Assembly: GCF_030929595.1 (NCBI RefSeq)
Contig: NZ_JAVFVR010000015.1
Coordinates: 167,159 to 231,158, forward strand
Source of the DNA: Flavobacterium sp. LHD-85
GTDB taxonomy: Bacteria; Bacteroidota; Bacteroidia; Flavobacteriales; Flavobacteriaceae
Length of the DNA: 64,000 nucleotides
Direction of reading: 5' to 3'
Shown here: positions 1 through 8,701 of the stretch, in pieces
Layout of the letters: each line of letters opens with the position of its first letter
Numbering within the stretch: position 1 is the stretch's first letter
The notes under the pieces: generated by a model
The model's input: the letters and a program-made list of their open reading frames with translations, nothing else
Database searches by the model: none
What the model was told of the DNA's origin: nothing
Translations under genes and position numbers: made by a program

Positions 1-1
1 T

Positions 2-778
2 TTTCTTACTTTCTCCATTTATCTGTTTGTAGCGGCCTCTCTTATTCTATATCTTATTATTGTTGCCAGCAGAAACGGTAAAATCAAAAAAGAACGTCTT
101 AGCAAAGAATACAGTTCTATAATTGATAAGGTTATGTCGGCTGTTATTTTTGAGGATATATCTTTTGCCGAAGTAATACAAAAAGACAAAAATTTTCCAT
201 TTCTTTTTGATACGCCTTTTTTTAGAGAAGTTTTGACAGATTCGCTTATCAATCTGCATAAAAATTATGAAGGTGTTTATGCTAAAAAACTAGAACAGTT
301 TTATAGAGATTCTCATCTGATGAAAATTTCTTTTAGAAAACTTAAAAGTTTGAGATGGGAAGTAAAATGTAAAGGTATTACTGAATTGGCAGAGTTTAAT
401 ATTAAAGAAGCATTTGTTCCAATTGTGGCCTGTTCTAAAGCCAGAAAAAAAACATTAAAGATTGTTGCCTTAAATGCCGCAATCAAACTTGAAGGAACTC
501 GGAGTATTAGATATTTAGTAGAACATTCAGATCCTATTGATGATTGGATGCAGCTGAATATTATTGGCGCTTTCAAAAAACACGATGTTGGTGATACAGT
601 TGGAATAGAACATTTATTAGAATCGCAAAATACGACAGTAGTGGCACTTGGTTTAAAATTGATAAAAGAGCTTAAACTAACACAGAAGCTTCCTCATGTT
701 GTTCATTTGGCAGAGAATACTTCAAACACTGTAATTAAATACAAAGCACAGAGTCTTTTGCAGGCATTAACAGTATAA
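2..778 (+). CDS. HEAT-repeat membrane protein, 5' end cut off by the window
   Basis: The reading frame is open from base 2, so the gene begins before the window; the ATG at 134 is internal. The visible N-terminus holds a hydrophobic segment (LFVAASLILYLIIVA) followed by a basic stretch, which looks like a membrane anchor with a cytoplasmic domain behind it. The rest is helical, with HEAT-like units between about residues 120 and 258 (for example GITELAEFNIKEAFVPIVACS and the repeat around ALNAAIKLEGTRSIRYLV). HEAT repeats normally mediate protein contacts, and no catalytic motif is seen. It ends 11 bp before the glycosyltransferase gene, so the two are probably co-transcribed and the HEAT protein may assist polysaccharide synthesis; that role is inference. 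Confidence 0.8.
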   Translation, partial: FLTFSIYLFVAASLILYLIIVASRNGKIKKERLSKEYSSIIDKVMSAVIFEDISFAEVIQKDKNFPFLFDTPFFREVLTDSLINLHKNYEGVYAKKLEQFYRDSHLMKISFRKLKSLRWEVKCKGITELAEFNIKEAFVPIVACSKARKKTLKIVALNAAIKLEGTRSIRYLVEHSDPIDDWMQLNIIGAFKKHDVGDTVGIEHLLESQNTTVVALGLKLIKELKLTQKLPHVVHLAENTSNTVIKYKAQSLLQALTV

Positions 779-789
779 TTGAACAAGAA

Positions 790-2220
790 ATGACTTTTTT
801 TAATACTGAAATAACGTGGTTTTTGGATGTATATATACTCCTTATTCTTGGTTACGCCATACTAATCATGTCTTCTTATTTAGCATTGGCTTATATTTCT
901 ACAAAAGAGCTTAGAAGATACCTTAAACGAAACAGTTTTGTCGATTACGATGTGCTGTTGACTAGCGAGTTTGCTCCAAAACTTTCGCTTATTGCGCCCG
1001 CATATAATGAAGGTCTTACGATTGAAGAAAATGTAAAATCATTGCTTTCGCTGAATTACAACAATTATCAGGTTATTGTAGTCAATGACGGAAGCAAAGA
1101 CAATTCGATGGAAATCTTAACCAAAACCTACGATTTGGTTTTGACTGATTTGGAGTTTCATCCAAAAATTGAGACCAAAAAAATTAGAGGCATTTATACT
1201 TCAAGAAATGCAGCTTTAAAAAAACTGATTGTGGTCGATAAAGAAAATGGCGGTAAAGCAGATGCTTTAAATGTCGGACTTAATATTGCCCAGAATCCTT
1301 ATGTGGTTTGTATTGATGTCGATTGTATCTTAGACAAAGATTCACTTTTAAAACTCGCAAAACCATTTTTAGAATCATACGGAAAACGCATTATTGCCAC
1401 TGGAGGAGTAGTGCGAATTGCGAACCAATGTATAATAAAAAACGGACGCCTAGTCGAAGTAAATGTTCCAGATGTGATGCTGTCGAGAATTCAGGTTTTA
1501 GAATATTTAAGAGCATTTCTTTTAGGTAGAATGGCGTGGGGAAAACTAGACGGATTATTGCTTATCAGCGGTGCTTTTGGAGCTTTTGATAAAGAAATTG
1601 CCATACTTTCTGGCGGTTACAGCACCAAAACGGTTGGAGAAGATATGGAGCTTATTGTCAGAATGCGCCGTTATATGCTGGATAATAAACTGCCATATTC
1701 GGTGAGCTATATTCCAGATCCGCTTTGTTGGACAGAAGCGCCTGAAGATTTTAAAATATTCAAAAAACAGCGTTCCAGATGGATGAGAGGAACAATAGAA
1801 ACCTTAAGCATTCACCGCAGAATGTTTTTAAATCCGAAATATAAATTGTTAGGAATGCTGAGTGTGCCATATTGGACTTTGTTTGAATTTCTAGCGCCTG
1901 CAATAGAATTTATTGGCTTGGTCATCACTGCAGTATTTATAGTATTCGGTCTTTTAAACTGGCATTTTTTCTTTTTACTGCTGCTTTTTGTGTATACATT
2001 TGCAGTGCTCTTTTCTGTTATTGCTTTGTACAGCGAAGAAAAAACCTATCATAAATACCCAAAACAAGCCGATTTTTTCAAATTGCTGATGGCGGCTTTT
2101 ATAGAACCATTTTATTTTCATCCGCTTACCGTTTATGCGGCTTTAATTGGGTATAAAGAAAAAATGATGGGAACCAAGGGATGGGGCGAAATGACCAGAA
2201 AAGGATTTACCAAGAAATAA
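790..2220 (+). CDS. Membrane glycosyltransferase family 2, PgaC/IcaA/HasA-like
   Basis: This 476-residue processive GT2 enzyme probably polymerises a UDP-sugar into an exported polysaccharide at the inner membrane. An N-terminal membrane segment (about 12-36) precedes the catalytic domain: IAPAYNEG (68-75), VVNDGS (97-102), the metal-binding D176-V-D178, the acceptor/base region GED (283-285) and the QRSRW motif (327-331) typical of processive synthases. Three or more membrane segments follow from about 355 to the end. This is the PgaC/IcaA architecture of poly-N-acetylglucosamine synthases, but the substrate cannot be fixed from sequence. The stop codon overlaps the start of the downstream response regulator (TAATG), pointing to translational coupling. 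No PgaA, PgaB or PgaD partner lies in the window. Confidence 0.88.
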   Translation: MTFFNTEITWFLDVYILLILGYAILIMSSYLALAYISTKELRRYLKRNSFVDYDVLLTSEFAPKLSLIAPAYNEGLTIEENVKSLLSLNYNNYQVIVVNDGSKDNSMEILTKTYDLVLTDLEFHPKIETKKIRGIYTSRNAALKKLIVVDKENGGKADALNVGLNIAQNPYVVCIDVDCILDKDSLLKLAKPFLESYGKRIIATGGVVRIANQCIIKNGRLVEVNVPDVMLSRIQVLEYLRAFLLGRMAWGKLDGLLLISGAFGAFDKEIAILSGGYSTKTVGEDMELIVRMRRYMLDNKLPYSVSYIPDPLCWTEAPEDFKIFKKQRSRWMRGTIETLSIHRRMFLNPKYKLLGMLSVPYWTLFEFLAPAIEFIGLVITAVFIVFGLLNWHFFFLLLLFVYTFAVLFSVIALYSEEKTYHKYPKQADFFKLLMAAFIEPFYFHPLTVYAALIGYKEKMMGTKGWGEMTRKGFTKK

Positions 2221-2855
2221 TGAAGATGACAAAGAAGATTTTAATAGTAGATGATCATTTGGTAGTGCGAAATGGAGTTGCCATGATTTTGGAACGGCAG
2301 TTTGATGATGTTGCCATTTCGAATGCCGAAAATTTCTTTGAAGCGATTACACTTTTAAAAAATCTTTCTTTTGACTTAGTGATTTTAGATATTAATATTC
2401 CAGGCGGAAAAAATACCGATATGATAACCGACATCAGAGCGATTCAACCCGATGTCAAAATATTGGTTTTCTCTGCCCACGAAGAAGAACAATATGCTTT
2501 AAAATACCTTTCTTCTGGCGCCAACGGTTATGTAGACAAACTCTGCAGCGAAGAAAAAATCATGTTTGCTATTACATCAATTTTCGAATCGGGAACGTAT
2601 ATTTCTTCTGAATTGGTTAGTAAATTGGTAAATACTCAGACTAGTAAAAAAACTTTAAATCCGTTGGAAGGTTTATCCAAAAGAGAACTTCAGATTACAG
2701 ATTTATTGGTTCAGGGAAATGGCAATTTAGAAATTTCAAACCAGCTCAACATTCATATGTCTACCGTGAGCACGTATAAAGCAAGAGTTTTTGAGAAACT
2801 AAAAGTCAATAACTTGGTAGAGCTCATCAATTTGTACAAAACGTTTAAGAGCTAG
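2220..2855 (+). CDS. NarL/LuxR-type response regulator
   Basis: This 211-residue regulator has an N-terminal receiver domain (acidic DDH near residue 10, phospho-acceptor Asp in LVILDINIP) and a C-terminal LuxR helix-turn-helix (LSKRELQITDLLVQG, then STVSTYKARVFEKLKV). I chose the ATG at 2220 because it overlaps the TAA of the glycosyltransferase; an upstream in-frame ATG at 2181 lies inside that gene and would add residues unrelated to receivers. An ATG at 2226 is also possible. It most likely controls the polysaccharide genes or responds to the convergent sensor kinase, whose 3' end it overlaps by 4 bp. The pairing is inferred from position only. Confidence 0.88.
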   Translation: MKMTKKILIVDDHLVVRNGVAMILERQFDDVAISNAENFFEAITLLKNLSFDLVILDINIPGGKNTDMITDIRAIQPDVKILVFSAHEEEQYALKYLSSGANGYVDKLCSEEKIMFAITSIFESGTYISSELVSKLVNTQTSKKTLNPLEGLSKRELQITDLLVQGNGNLEISNQLNIHMSTVSTYKARVFEKLKVNNLVELINLYKTFKS

Positions 2856-5800
2856 TTGTACTCAACCATAATTTCGATTGTAGTTCCCTTATCAATGTCG
2901 CTAATAATATTGATGTTTCCTTCAATTAGGATAAGAAGTTCAATAATCATGTGAAGTCCGAGATGATAATTTTTTGAAATCGGATTTTTATAAAAATTGT
3001 GATAATAATCAATAAGCTCTTTGCTCATTCCTTGGCCATTATCAATAATTTTTAAGTTAAGAATGTTATTCTGGGTAGTACATAATAGTGCAATTCTTCC
3101 ATTTTTGGTATTTTTTATGGCATTATCAATCAAATTATGAATAATGATGGAAAGCGCTTTTTTGTTTGTTTTTACAAATAAAGCCTTCGGTACATTATTG
3201 ATAATGGTATTATTTTCGGCTTCTGCAATCTTTTCAAAAATCTGAATGCTTTCTTCGATGAGTTCATGTAAAGAATAACATTCATCTTCCAGTTTTTTTC
3301 CTTCAATAAAAATAGAAGAGTATTTGATAAGATTTTCGACATACTCATACAGTTGAGAAGTAGATGTCTGTAAGGTTCCCAATTGCTGTTTGAGTTTTGG
3401 ATCTTCTTGTATCGTACTGTTTTCAAAAAGATGTTTTATAGAAGAAGACAAGAATTTCAGCGGACTTTTGATGTCGTGGCTCATGCTTTTAACCAACATT
3501 TCGTGCTGTTTAATTTCTTGTTTTAAATTGTTTTCTGCCTTTTCAAGTTTTTTAACGGTAGAAGCTAATTTTTTTGTCTTTTTTGCAATGACTTCTTCCA
3601 GTTGCATTCTTTTCATTCTTTGATAGTACAATCGTATGTACCAAAGTGAAATTACAAAACCAGCTGTAAGAAAACAGCAAAGAATAGCAAACCAGATGGT
3701 CTGGTAGAATTTTGCAGGCACAACAAGAATGACAGTTTTGTAGGCATAATTGGCATCAAAACCAGACAAACTTCTAAAAGTAAGTTTGTAAGTTCCAGGC
3801 GGCAGTGTAGTAAAAGATATCGATTTATCGGCTCTCAGCCTTTCCCAACGGTCACTGCCAATTTTATCCATTCTTGCTTCGATGGTCAAGTTTTTAGGAT
3901 TGCCATAATAAGGATAAGAAAGTAGAAAACTAACCCTCTGAAAATTGTTTTTTAAGACAATGGTATCTTTTGGCAAAAGTGTTTTCTGATCTAGAACAAC
4001 CCTGTCTATAAAAAGATCTTTGCTAGGCAGTAAAGGAGACACTTTATCAGGATTAAAAAATACAATTCCGTTCATAGACGGAAAAGCGATAGTGTTATTT
4101 TTAAGAAGATTGCCACATGGTTGGCATCCGCCATTAAATTCGTTAATCAGAAAACCATCCGATTTGTTGTATTGATGGTAATATATTATGGTGCTTTTAT
4201 TTTTAGAATAGTTGAGCAGCACTTTTCTTGAAACCTGAAAAAGCCCTTTGTTGGTTGATATCCAGAAAAAGCCATTTTTGTCTTCAATGATGCAGTGCGA
4301 AGAATTAAGCGAGTTTTCTTCGTCTGTTGGGAACGTATATAAGTTATGATCGGAGTAGAGATAAAAACCTTTTTCGTATGTGGTAAGCCAAATTTTCTGT
4401 TGGCTGTCGATAAAAACGCTTCTAATATTTAATTTTTCAGTATTTTTTTCAAAATGTATTTTCTCAGTTTTTAAATCATATTGAAATAAACCTTGATCTC
4501 CACCCAAATAAAGTGCATTTTTGAGCTGGACAATATAATTAATGTTTTTTTTGAAAACAGCTTTTAGCGTTACCGTTCCGTTTTTTATAGCATACAATTT
4601 GGGTTTATGAAATTCATCGATACCCATAGAAACCCAGATCGTATTACTGTTATCCTTGAATATTGTTTTCGGATTTTGATCAAAACGATAAGTGAGATAT
4701 TTTTTGTAGCCCGAGTTTTTTAGATAACAAAGCACATTTAGGTTTCGGCTGATCCAGATATTTTTTTCATCGTCAAGAGCAATATTTAGACGCTCTTCCA
4801 AAAAAACACTTTTAGGAAAAGGAATATGGCCAACAATTTTTTTATCGTTAATAATTAACCCCTCAGAAGTGACGATCGTGCTGTCTGTGAAAGCTTGTGC
4901 GGCATAATAGACTTCGGCTCTTCCCGTATTTTTGGTTACAGATTTAAAAGCAGGGAAAGAAATGATGCACAATCCATTTGTACTGCTTCCCAGATATAGT
5001 TTTCTATTTTTCTGATCAAAATAAACCGCAATAATATTGCTTGCTTCAAAATCTTTGTATTCAACAATTAATTGGGCTGTCAGTTTGCCATTCTGGTTTT
5101 TTAGCTGGTAAATTTTATTTTTAACAGAAAGAAAAACCTGTCCAGTAGTAATATTCCAAAAAAGCTTACGATTACTTTCTGATGATAATACATTAAGCTT
5201 TCCAGATGATTTGCCTTTTTGTGAGAAACAGTGATAATCTCCATTTTCTGTTAGGTAGAAAAGAGAATTGTTTAGCGCAAAAAAATTAAAAACATTATCG
5301 TTTTTAAAAGCTGTCTTAGAAATGCTTTTCATTTTTGAATCGCATAATTCAATGCTCTCATTATCTACGAAAAATGTATTTCCAGTAGCTAATTTGATAT
5401 AATAAGGCTCATGCTGATTGATGGTATAGTTTGAGGGAAGGCCATCATGAAAAAAGAAACGTCTGCCGTTTCGGTCTAAACTAGAACGAGGAGCATTTTT
5501 TTTGAGTATTTGAACTTTGGCATTCCGAATAAAAACTAGCTCTTTTTTGCTCTCGTTGTAACTGGTGAGGCTGTCTTTTTCTATACTTCCGAAAATATCA
5601 GTAAAACGATTGTGCTCTAGCGAAGTGTTGGATGAATTGAAAACCAGAAAATTGTTTCCGTCATAACGCACAATACCATTTTCAGTCGTCATCCATATAA
5701 AATTATGTTTGCCCTGAACGATTGCCTTTATGCTATTCTGCTGCAGTTCGTTATTGTCCGCAGTGTACCATCTGGCCTTGTAGTTTTGTTGGCAGACCAT

Positions 5801-5905
5801 TTTAGTTGTTAAGAGCAGCAGCAAAAAACAACCATAACGAAAAGAAACAAAAGCCGTCATTTTAGACATCTGACTAATTTTATAGGATACAAACTTATAA
5901 AACAT
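2852..5905 (-). CDS. Propeller-domain (Reg_prop/Y_Y_Y) sensor histidine kinase
   Basis: This 1017-residue kinase begins with a signal-anchor region (FLLLLLTTKMVC). The true start may be one of the internal Mets at 13 or 16. Many two-component propeller repeats follow (for example FIWMTTENGIVRYDGNNF and KIWLTTYEKGFYLYSDHN), forming a periplasmic sensor. Next come a Y_Y_Y-like domain around 660-730 (RVSFLLSYPYYGNP, FTTLPPGTYKLTFRS), one membrane helix (WFAILCCFLTAGFVISLWYI), a coiled coil, a HisKA domain with the H-box SMSHDIKSPLKFL, and an HATPase with N-box HNLIDNAIKN and the G-box GQGM. It has no receiver or AraC domain, so it is not one of the hybrid one-protein systems and needs a separate regulator; the convergent LuxR-type regulator is the obvious candidate. 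The two stops share CTAG. Confidence 0.9.
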   Translation of the reverse strand: MFYKFVSYKISQMSKMTAFVSFRYGCFLLLLLTTKMVCQQNYKARWYTADNNELQQNSIKAIVQGKHNFIWMTTENGIVRYDGNNFLVFNSSNTSLEHNRFTDIFGSIEKDSLTSYNESKKELVFIRNAKVQILKKNAPRSSLDRNGRRFFFHDGLPSNYTINQHEPYYIKLATGNTFFVDNESIELCDSKMKSISKTAFKNDNVFNFFALNNSLFYLTENGDYHCFSQKGKSSGKLNVLSSESNRKLFWNITTGQVFLSVKNKIYQLKNQNGKLTAQLIVEYKDFEASNIIAVYFDQKNRKLYLGSSTNGLCIISFPAFKSVTKNTGRAEVYYAAQAFTDSTIVTSEGLIINDKKIVGHIPFPKSVFLEERLNIALDDEKNIWISRNLNVLCYLKNSGYKKYLTYRFDQNPKTIFKDNSNTIWVSMGIDEFHKPKLYAIKNGTVTLKAVFKKNINYIVQLKNALYLGGDQGLFQYDLKTEKIHFEKNTEKLNIRSVFIDSQQKIWLTTYEKGFYLYSDHNLYTFPTDEENSLNSSHCIIEDKNGFFWISTNKGLFQVSRKVLLNYSKNKSTIIYYHQYNKSDGFLINEFNGGCQPCGNLLKNNTIAFPSMNGIVFFNPDKVSPLLPSKDLFIDRVVLDQKTLLPKDTIVLKNNFQRVSFLLSYPYYGNPKNLTIEARMDKIGSDRWERLRADKSISFTTLPPGTYKLTFRSLSGFDANYAYKTVILVVPAKFYQTIWFAILCCFLTAGFVISLWYIRLYYQRMKRMQLEEVIAKKTKKLASTVKKLEKAENNLKQEIKQHEMLVKSMSHDIKSPLKFLSSSIKHLFENSTIQEDPKLKQQLGTLQTSTSQLYEYVENLIKYSSIFIEGKKLEDECYSLHELIEESIQIFEKIAEAENNTIINNVPKALFVKTNKKALSIIIHNLIDNAIKNTKNGRIALLCTTQNNILNLKIIDNGQGMSKELIDYYHNFYKNPISKNYHLGLHMIIELLILIEGNINIISDIDKGTTIEIMVEYN

Positions 5906-5995
5906 AAATCAGAAATTGCCGTTTGTAGTTTTAAATCTACAGCGTTGTAGGTGTATTGGTACATTCAGAATAGGCTCTATAAGGGTTTGTAACGC

Positions 5996-6003
5996 TATAT
6001 TTG
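5996..6003 (+). promoter_or_regulatory. Candidate -7 box (TATATTTG)
   Basis: TATATTTG matches the Bacteroidota -7 consensus TAnnTTTG and lies 31 bp before the ATG of the small oxidoreductase gene. I do not see a convincing -33 TTTG at the right distance, so this is only a candidate. Confidence 0.35.
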
Positions 6004-6034
6004 TTTAAAAGGTTAACAACAAAGTTCAAAACAG

Positions 6035-6589
6035 ATGAGGATAGGAGTAATTGGTTTATGCAGTTTTACAATGAATTTTGTGAATAGGGCAGTAGAGGCT
6101 GGACATCAGGTATTATTAAGTTCCACCCGCGAAAATCGCCAGTTTCAGGACTTGGCTAAAAAAATGGGAGAAAATGTAAAATTGGTAAGCAGAAACGAAG
6201 CTGCAAAAGCCAGTATTTTGATATTATTTATTCCCCGTGAAGATGTTGGACTATTCCTAACGGACTTGCCCGATATGAATGAAAAAATAATAATTCACGA
6301 GAGCAATCCAATTTTTAGCTTAGAATGCTTGAGGCCAAATGCAAAATCTTCATCAGAAATAATTGCATCGCTATTGCCAGAATCTCATGTTATAAGGGTT
6401 CTTAATGTAGTTAATCCAGAAGTGCTTTCTATGATAAACCAAAAGCAGAATGGCAATGAAATATTTTATACAGGATTGGATAAACAGGCAAAAAATAAAG
6501 CAAAAGCATTTTTTAAAAGCCTAAATCTTGCTGGAATAGATTTTGAAGAATTGTACCAACTTCCAATGCATTCTTGTTTCATGAATTAG
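6035..6589 (+). CDS. NAD(P)-binding oxidoreductase, F420/NADP type
   Basis: The protein (184 residues) opens with a Rossmann fold: MRIGVIGLCSFTMNFVNRAVEAGHQVLLSSTR, in which the usual GxGxxG is altered to GLCSFT. The rest fits the NADP-oxidoreductase coenzyme-F420-dependent family: a block of residues around 60-75 (ASILILFIPRED), then VIRVLNVVNPE. The protein is short for the family and the glycine-rich loop is degenerate, so cofactor binding is uncertain. It stands alone: divergent from the sensor kinase and followed by its own terminator. No substrate can be assigned. Confidence 0.7.
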   Translation: MRIGVIGLCSFTMNFVNRAVEAGHQVLLSSTRENRQFQDLAKKMGENVKLVSRNEAAKASILILFIPREDVGLFLTDLPDMNEKIIIHESNPIFSLECLRPNAKSSSEIIASLLPESHVIRVLNVVNPEVLSMINQKQNGNEIFYTGLDKQAKNKAKAFFKSLNLAGIDFEELYQLPMHSCFMN

Positions 6590-6644
6590 AAAATATATTA
6601 CGAAACCAGCTTTGAATAATTAGAATTGTTCAATCCTAAATGTT

Positions 6645-6679
6645 CCCAGAAAAGCTAACTTTCTGGGGCATTTTTTTTG
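6645..6679 (+). terminator. Intrinsic terminator
   Basis: CCCAGAAA and TTTCTGGG form a perfect 8-bp stem with a 6-nt loop, followed by GCA and nine T residues. It lies 56 bp after the oxidoreductase stop codon. Confidence 0.85.
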
Positions 6680-6721
6680 ATTTAAATTGCGCAATAGATG
6701 GCTTTGCGTTAATTTAGTAAT

Positions 6722-7534
6722 ATGAAAATCGAACTGAAACAATCTTCTTTTCTTGATAAGGAAATCAACGAACCGTATTATAACATTTTGATGTTTGATG
6801 GGGTAGCCACTTTTTCTGTTGATTTAACCGATTACGAATGCAAAGGAAAAAGTCTTTTGTTTTTAACGCCGTATCAGTTATTGCAATGGAAAAGTTCGAC
6901 AGCCCCTTTCATAAATATTCTCAGTTTTCATGGAGATTTTTATTGCATTGAATACCATAAAAAAGAAGTGGCTTGCAACGGAATTTTATTCAATGATATT
7001 TATAGCGAACCTTTCGTAATTGTTTCCGATTTTATTTACGAAGAAATCACGAGCATTATGGAAAGAATGAAAAGGGTAGAAGATTCTGAACAGGATTATG
7101 ACAACTCGATTCTAAAATCCTATCTGCAAGTTATTCTCGCCTTGAGCAGTAAAGAAAAACAGCTCAAAATGTCACCTCAGATTCAGGAGTCTATTGGAAA
7201 TGCCGATATCTTGAAGTTTCAGCATTTGTTAGACACGCATTTTCTAGAAGCAAAAGAAGTCGCTTTTTATGCCTCAAAATACAATTTGAGTGTGAATACT
7301 TTCAGTAAAAGAATCAAAAAACATTTCGGAAAATCGCCTTCTCAGCTTATTCAAGATCGCATTGTTTTGGAAGCTAAGAAACAGTTGCATTTAACAACTA
7401 AGACCATAAAAGAAATTGCAGACGATCTTAATTTTGAAGACGAATTTTATTTCAGCCGCTATTTCAAGAAAAGCGTAGGCATTTCGCCTAAAGAATTCAG
7501 AAAAGAAGTTGGCATTTCTATCGTGGCAAAATAG
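6722..7534 (+). CDS. AraC-family transcriptional regulator
   Basis: This 270-residue regulator has an N-terminal cupin-like sensing domain (about 1-150) and a C-terminal double helix-turn-helix. The first HTH is around YASKYNLSVNTFSKRIKKHF and the second is TIKEIADDLNFEDEFYFSRYFKKSVGISPKEFR, the AraC signature. It is followed after 79 bp by the YkgB/RclC-like membrane protein, an arrangement like RclR-RclC in enterobacteria, so it probably controls that gene. The RclR sensing cysteines cannot be matched here, and the inducing signal is unknown. Confidence 0.88.
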   Translation: MKIELKQSSFLDKEINEPYYNILMFDGVATFSVDLTDYECKGKSLLFLTPYQLLQWKSSTAPFINILSFHGDFYCIEYHKKEVACNGILFNDIYSEPFVIVSDFIYEEITSIMERMKRVEDSEQDYDNSILKSYLQVILALSSKEKQLKMSPQIQESIGNADILKFQHLLDTHFLEAKEVAFYASKYNLSVNTFSKRIKKHFGKSPSQLIQDRIVLEAKKQLHLTTKTIKEIADDLNFEDEFYFSRYFKKSVGISPKEFRKEVGISIVAK

Positions 7535-7566
7535 TCCATGAAAACTCCTTTACGTCCATTTTTATC
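7534..7566 (+). promoter_or_regulatory. Candidate AraC operator: GTCCAT direct repeat
   Basis: Two copies of GTCCAT (7534 and 7554) are 20 bp apart between the AraC gene and the YkgB-like gene. Each is followed at similar distance by a TCC (ACTCC, TATCC). Direct repeats about two helical turns apart suit an AraC-type dimer. No experimental support. Confidence 0.35.
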
Positions 7567-7613
7567 CAGATAAGCATAAAGTAATTTTGATTTGTATTTA
7601 AAACATAATCAAA

Positions 7614-8225
7614 ATGGAAAAATTTATACGATTTATTGCGGGTGGACAAAGCAACTTTATTCATTTTTTAAGAATTGCCATATTTGTTGTAATGGCATGG
7701 ATTGGCGGATTAAAAGCCTTTAAATATGAAGCAGACGGAATAGTTCCGCTTGTAGCGAATAGTCCGTTTATGAGTTTCTTTTATAAAGATGCCAATAAAC
7801 AGGTTGTGAATGATGAAGGTAAAACTGTAAAAGCCTACACACTTTACAAAAACGTTGAAGGTAAAACCGTTGAGAAAAACATTAAATGGCACGAAGCCAA
7901 CGGAACTTATATTTTTTCTTACGGATTGGGAACTGTTATTGTTACAATTGGCTTGTTGGTTCTTTTGGGAATCTGGTTTCCTAAAATGGGTTTTTTGGGT
8001 GGACTTCTGACATTCGGAATGGCGTTTGTAACCTTATCATTTTTAATCACAACGCCAGAAGTTTACGTTCCAAATTTGGGCGGAGATTTTCCAACACCAG
8101 AGTTTGGGTTTCCGTATCTTTCTGTTGGAGGCCGTTTGGTTCTCAAAGACATTATCATGATGAGTGGCGGATTGATTGTCGCTTCAGACAATGCAAAGAA
8201 AATTTTAAACCGTTTTTACGCTTAA
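7614..8225 (+). CDS. DUF417 (YkgB/RclC-like) inner-membrane protein
   Basis: This 203-residue membrane protein matches the DUF417 family: an N-terminal helix with FIHFLRIAIFVVMAWIGGLKAFKYEADGIVPLVANSPFMSFFY, two central helices (IFSYGLGTVIVTIGLLVLLGIWF and FLGGLLTFGMAFVTLSFLIT) and the conserved C-terminal VGGRLVLKDIIMMSGGLIV. RclC of E. coli belongs to this family and contributes to survival of reactive chlorine stress; its molecular role is not established. The preceding AraC-type gene is the likely regulator. A strong palindromic terminator follows 42 bp downstream. Confidence 0.87.
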   Translation: MEKFIRFIAGGQSNFIHFLRIAIFVVMAWIGGLKAFKYEADGIVPLVANSPFMSFFYKDANKQVVNDEGKTVKAYTLYKNVEGKTVEKNIKWHEANGTYIFSYGLGTVIVTIGLLVLLGIWFPKMGFLGGLLTFGMAFVTLSFLITTPEVYVPNLGGDFPTPEFGFPYLSVGGRLVLKDIIMMSGGLIVASDNAKKILNRFYA

Positions 8226-8267
8226 TTTGTCTTGAAAAAGAAAGACTCAATTAGTAACATAAAATAA

Positions 8268-8297
8268 AATAGGAACAGAATTAATTCTGTTCCTATT
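8268..8297 (+). terminator. Perfect palindromic terminator
   Basis: Two 15-base arms beginning AATAGGAACAG and ending CTGTTCCTATT form a perfect inverted repeat directly after the YkgB-like gene. A-rich sequence upstream and T-rich sequence downstream suggest it may work in both directions. Confidence 0.7.
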
Positions 8298-8298
8298 C

Positions 8299-8470
8299 AT
8301 TCTGCAGGAATGTCTGATTGGTAGATTTTTTTAATGGATTCACAGAACACGTTCCGTAGGAACGTTTGATTATCTTCACAACATTTATTCCGCAAAACGG
8401 GTGTCCCTACAGGACACTATGCAAATACGCAACTTTTTTTTCTACCAACGAGATATTCCTAACGGAATAT
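8299..8470 (+). repeat. Dispersed repeat family 2 (three nested hairpins), copy 1
   Basis: This stretch carries the short palindromes CGTTCCGTAGGAACG, GTGTCCCTACAGGACAC and ATATTCCTAACGGAATAT in fixed order, plus TCTACC(A/G)ACGAGATATTCCT. The reverse complement of the same series is present at 34690-34869, with substitutions that keep the stems. A 67-codon open frame runs through it but shows no protein character. It may be a non-autonomous mobile element. Confidence 0.75.
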
Positions 8471-8478
8471 AATTTTAT

Positions 8479-8518
8479 AAAAAAAAACTGCGCAAGGGCT
8501 CAGACTTGCACAGCTTTT
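8479..8518 (-). terminator. Intrinsic terminator facing left
   Basis: CTGCGCAAG (8488-8496) pairs with CTTGCACAG (8505-8513), with one G-T wobble. On the minus strand the stem is followed by a run of about eight U residues. It lies downstream of the permease operon and its duplicated tail. Confidence 0.7.
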
Positions 8519-8536
8519 TACAAAAACTCAAAACTA

Positions 8537-8566
8537 ATTATTCATATTTTAAATATTTCAGCACAT
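8537..8566 (-). pseudogene. Duplicated 3' tail of an FtsX-type permease gene
   Basis: Thirty bases are identical to the end of the intact permease gene at 8701-8730. On the minus strand they read VLKYLKYE plus stop, the shared C-terminus of all three permeases in the operon. No more of a gene is present: the family-1 palindrome separates the fragment from the intact gene. It is either the residue of a fourth paralogue lost by recombination or a duplication made when the palindromic element inserted. Confidence 0.65.
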
Positions 8567-8594
8567 TAATGCAAAGCATGTTAGGTAAGGTTAG

Positions 8595-8684
8595 TTTCAC
8601 GCAGATTTTGCTGATTTGGGCAGATTATTTTAAATCTATAATATATCTGCCTAATCAGCTTAAATCTGTAAAATCTGCGTGAAA
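8595..8684. repeat. Family-1 palindrome (TTTCACGCAGATTT...AAATCTGCGTGAAA)
   Basis: Terminal arms TTTCACGCAGATTT and AAATCTGCGTGAAA are exact inverted complements. Internal TCTGC/GCAGA motifs add secondary pairing. This is one of at least eight loci of the same family in the window. Confidence 0.85.
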
Positions 8685-8701
8685 AAAAAACTAAAAAATG
8701 A

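Noticed and set aside
8366..8569. 67-codon frame
   Set aside because: It runs through the family-2 repeat, a terminator and the permease tail on the opposite strand, and shows no protein-like character.
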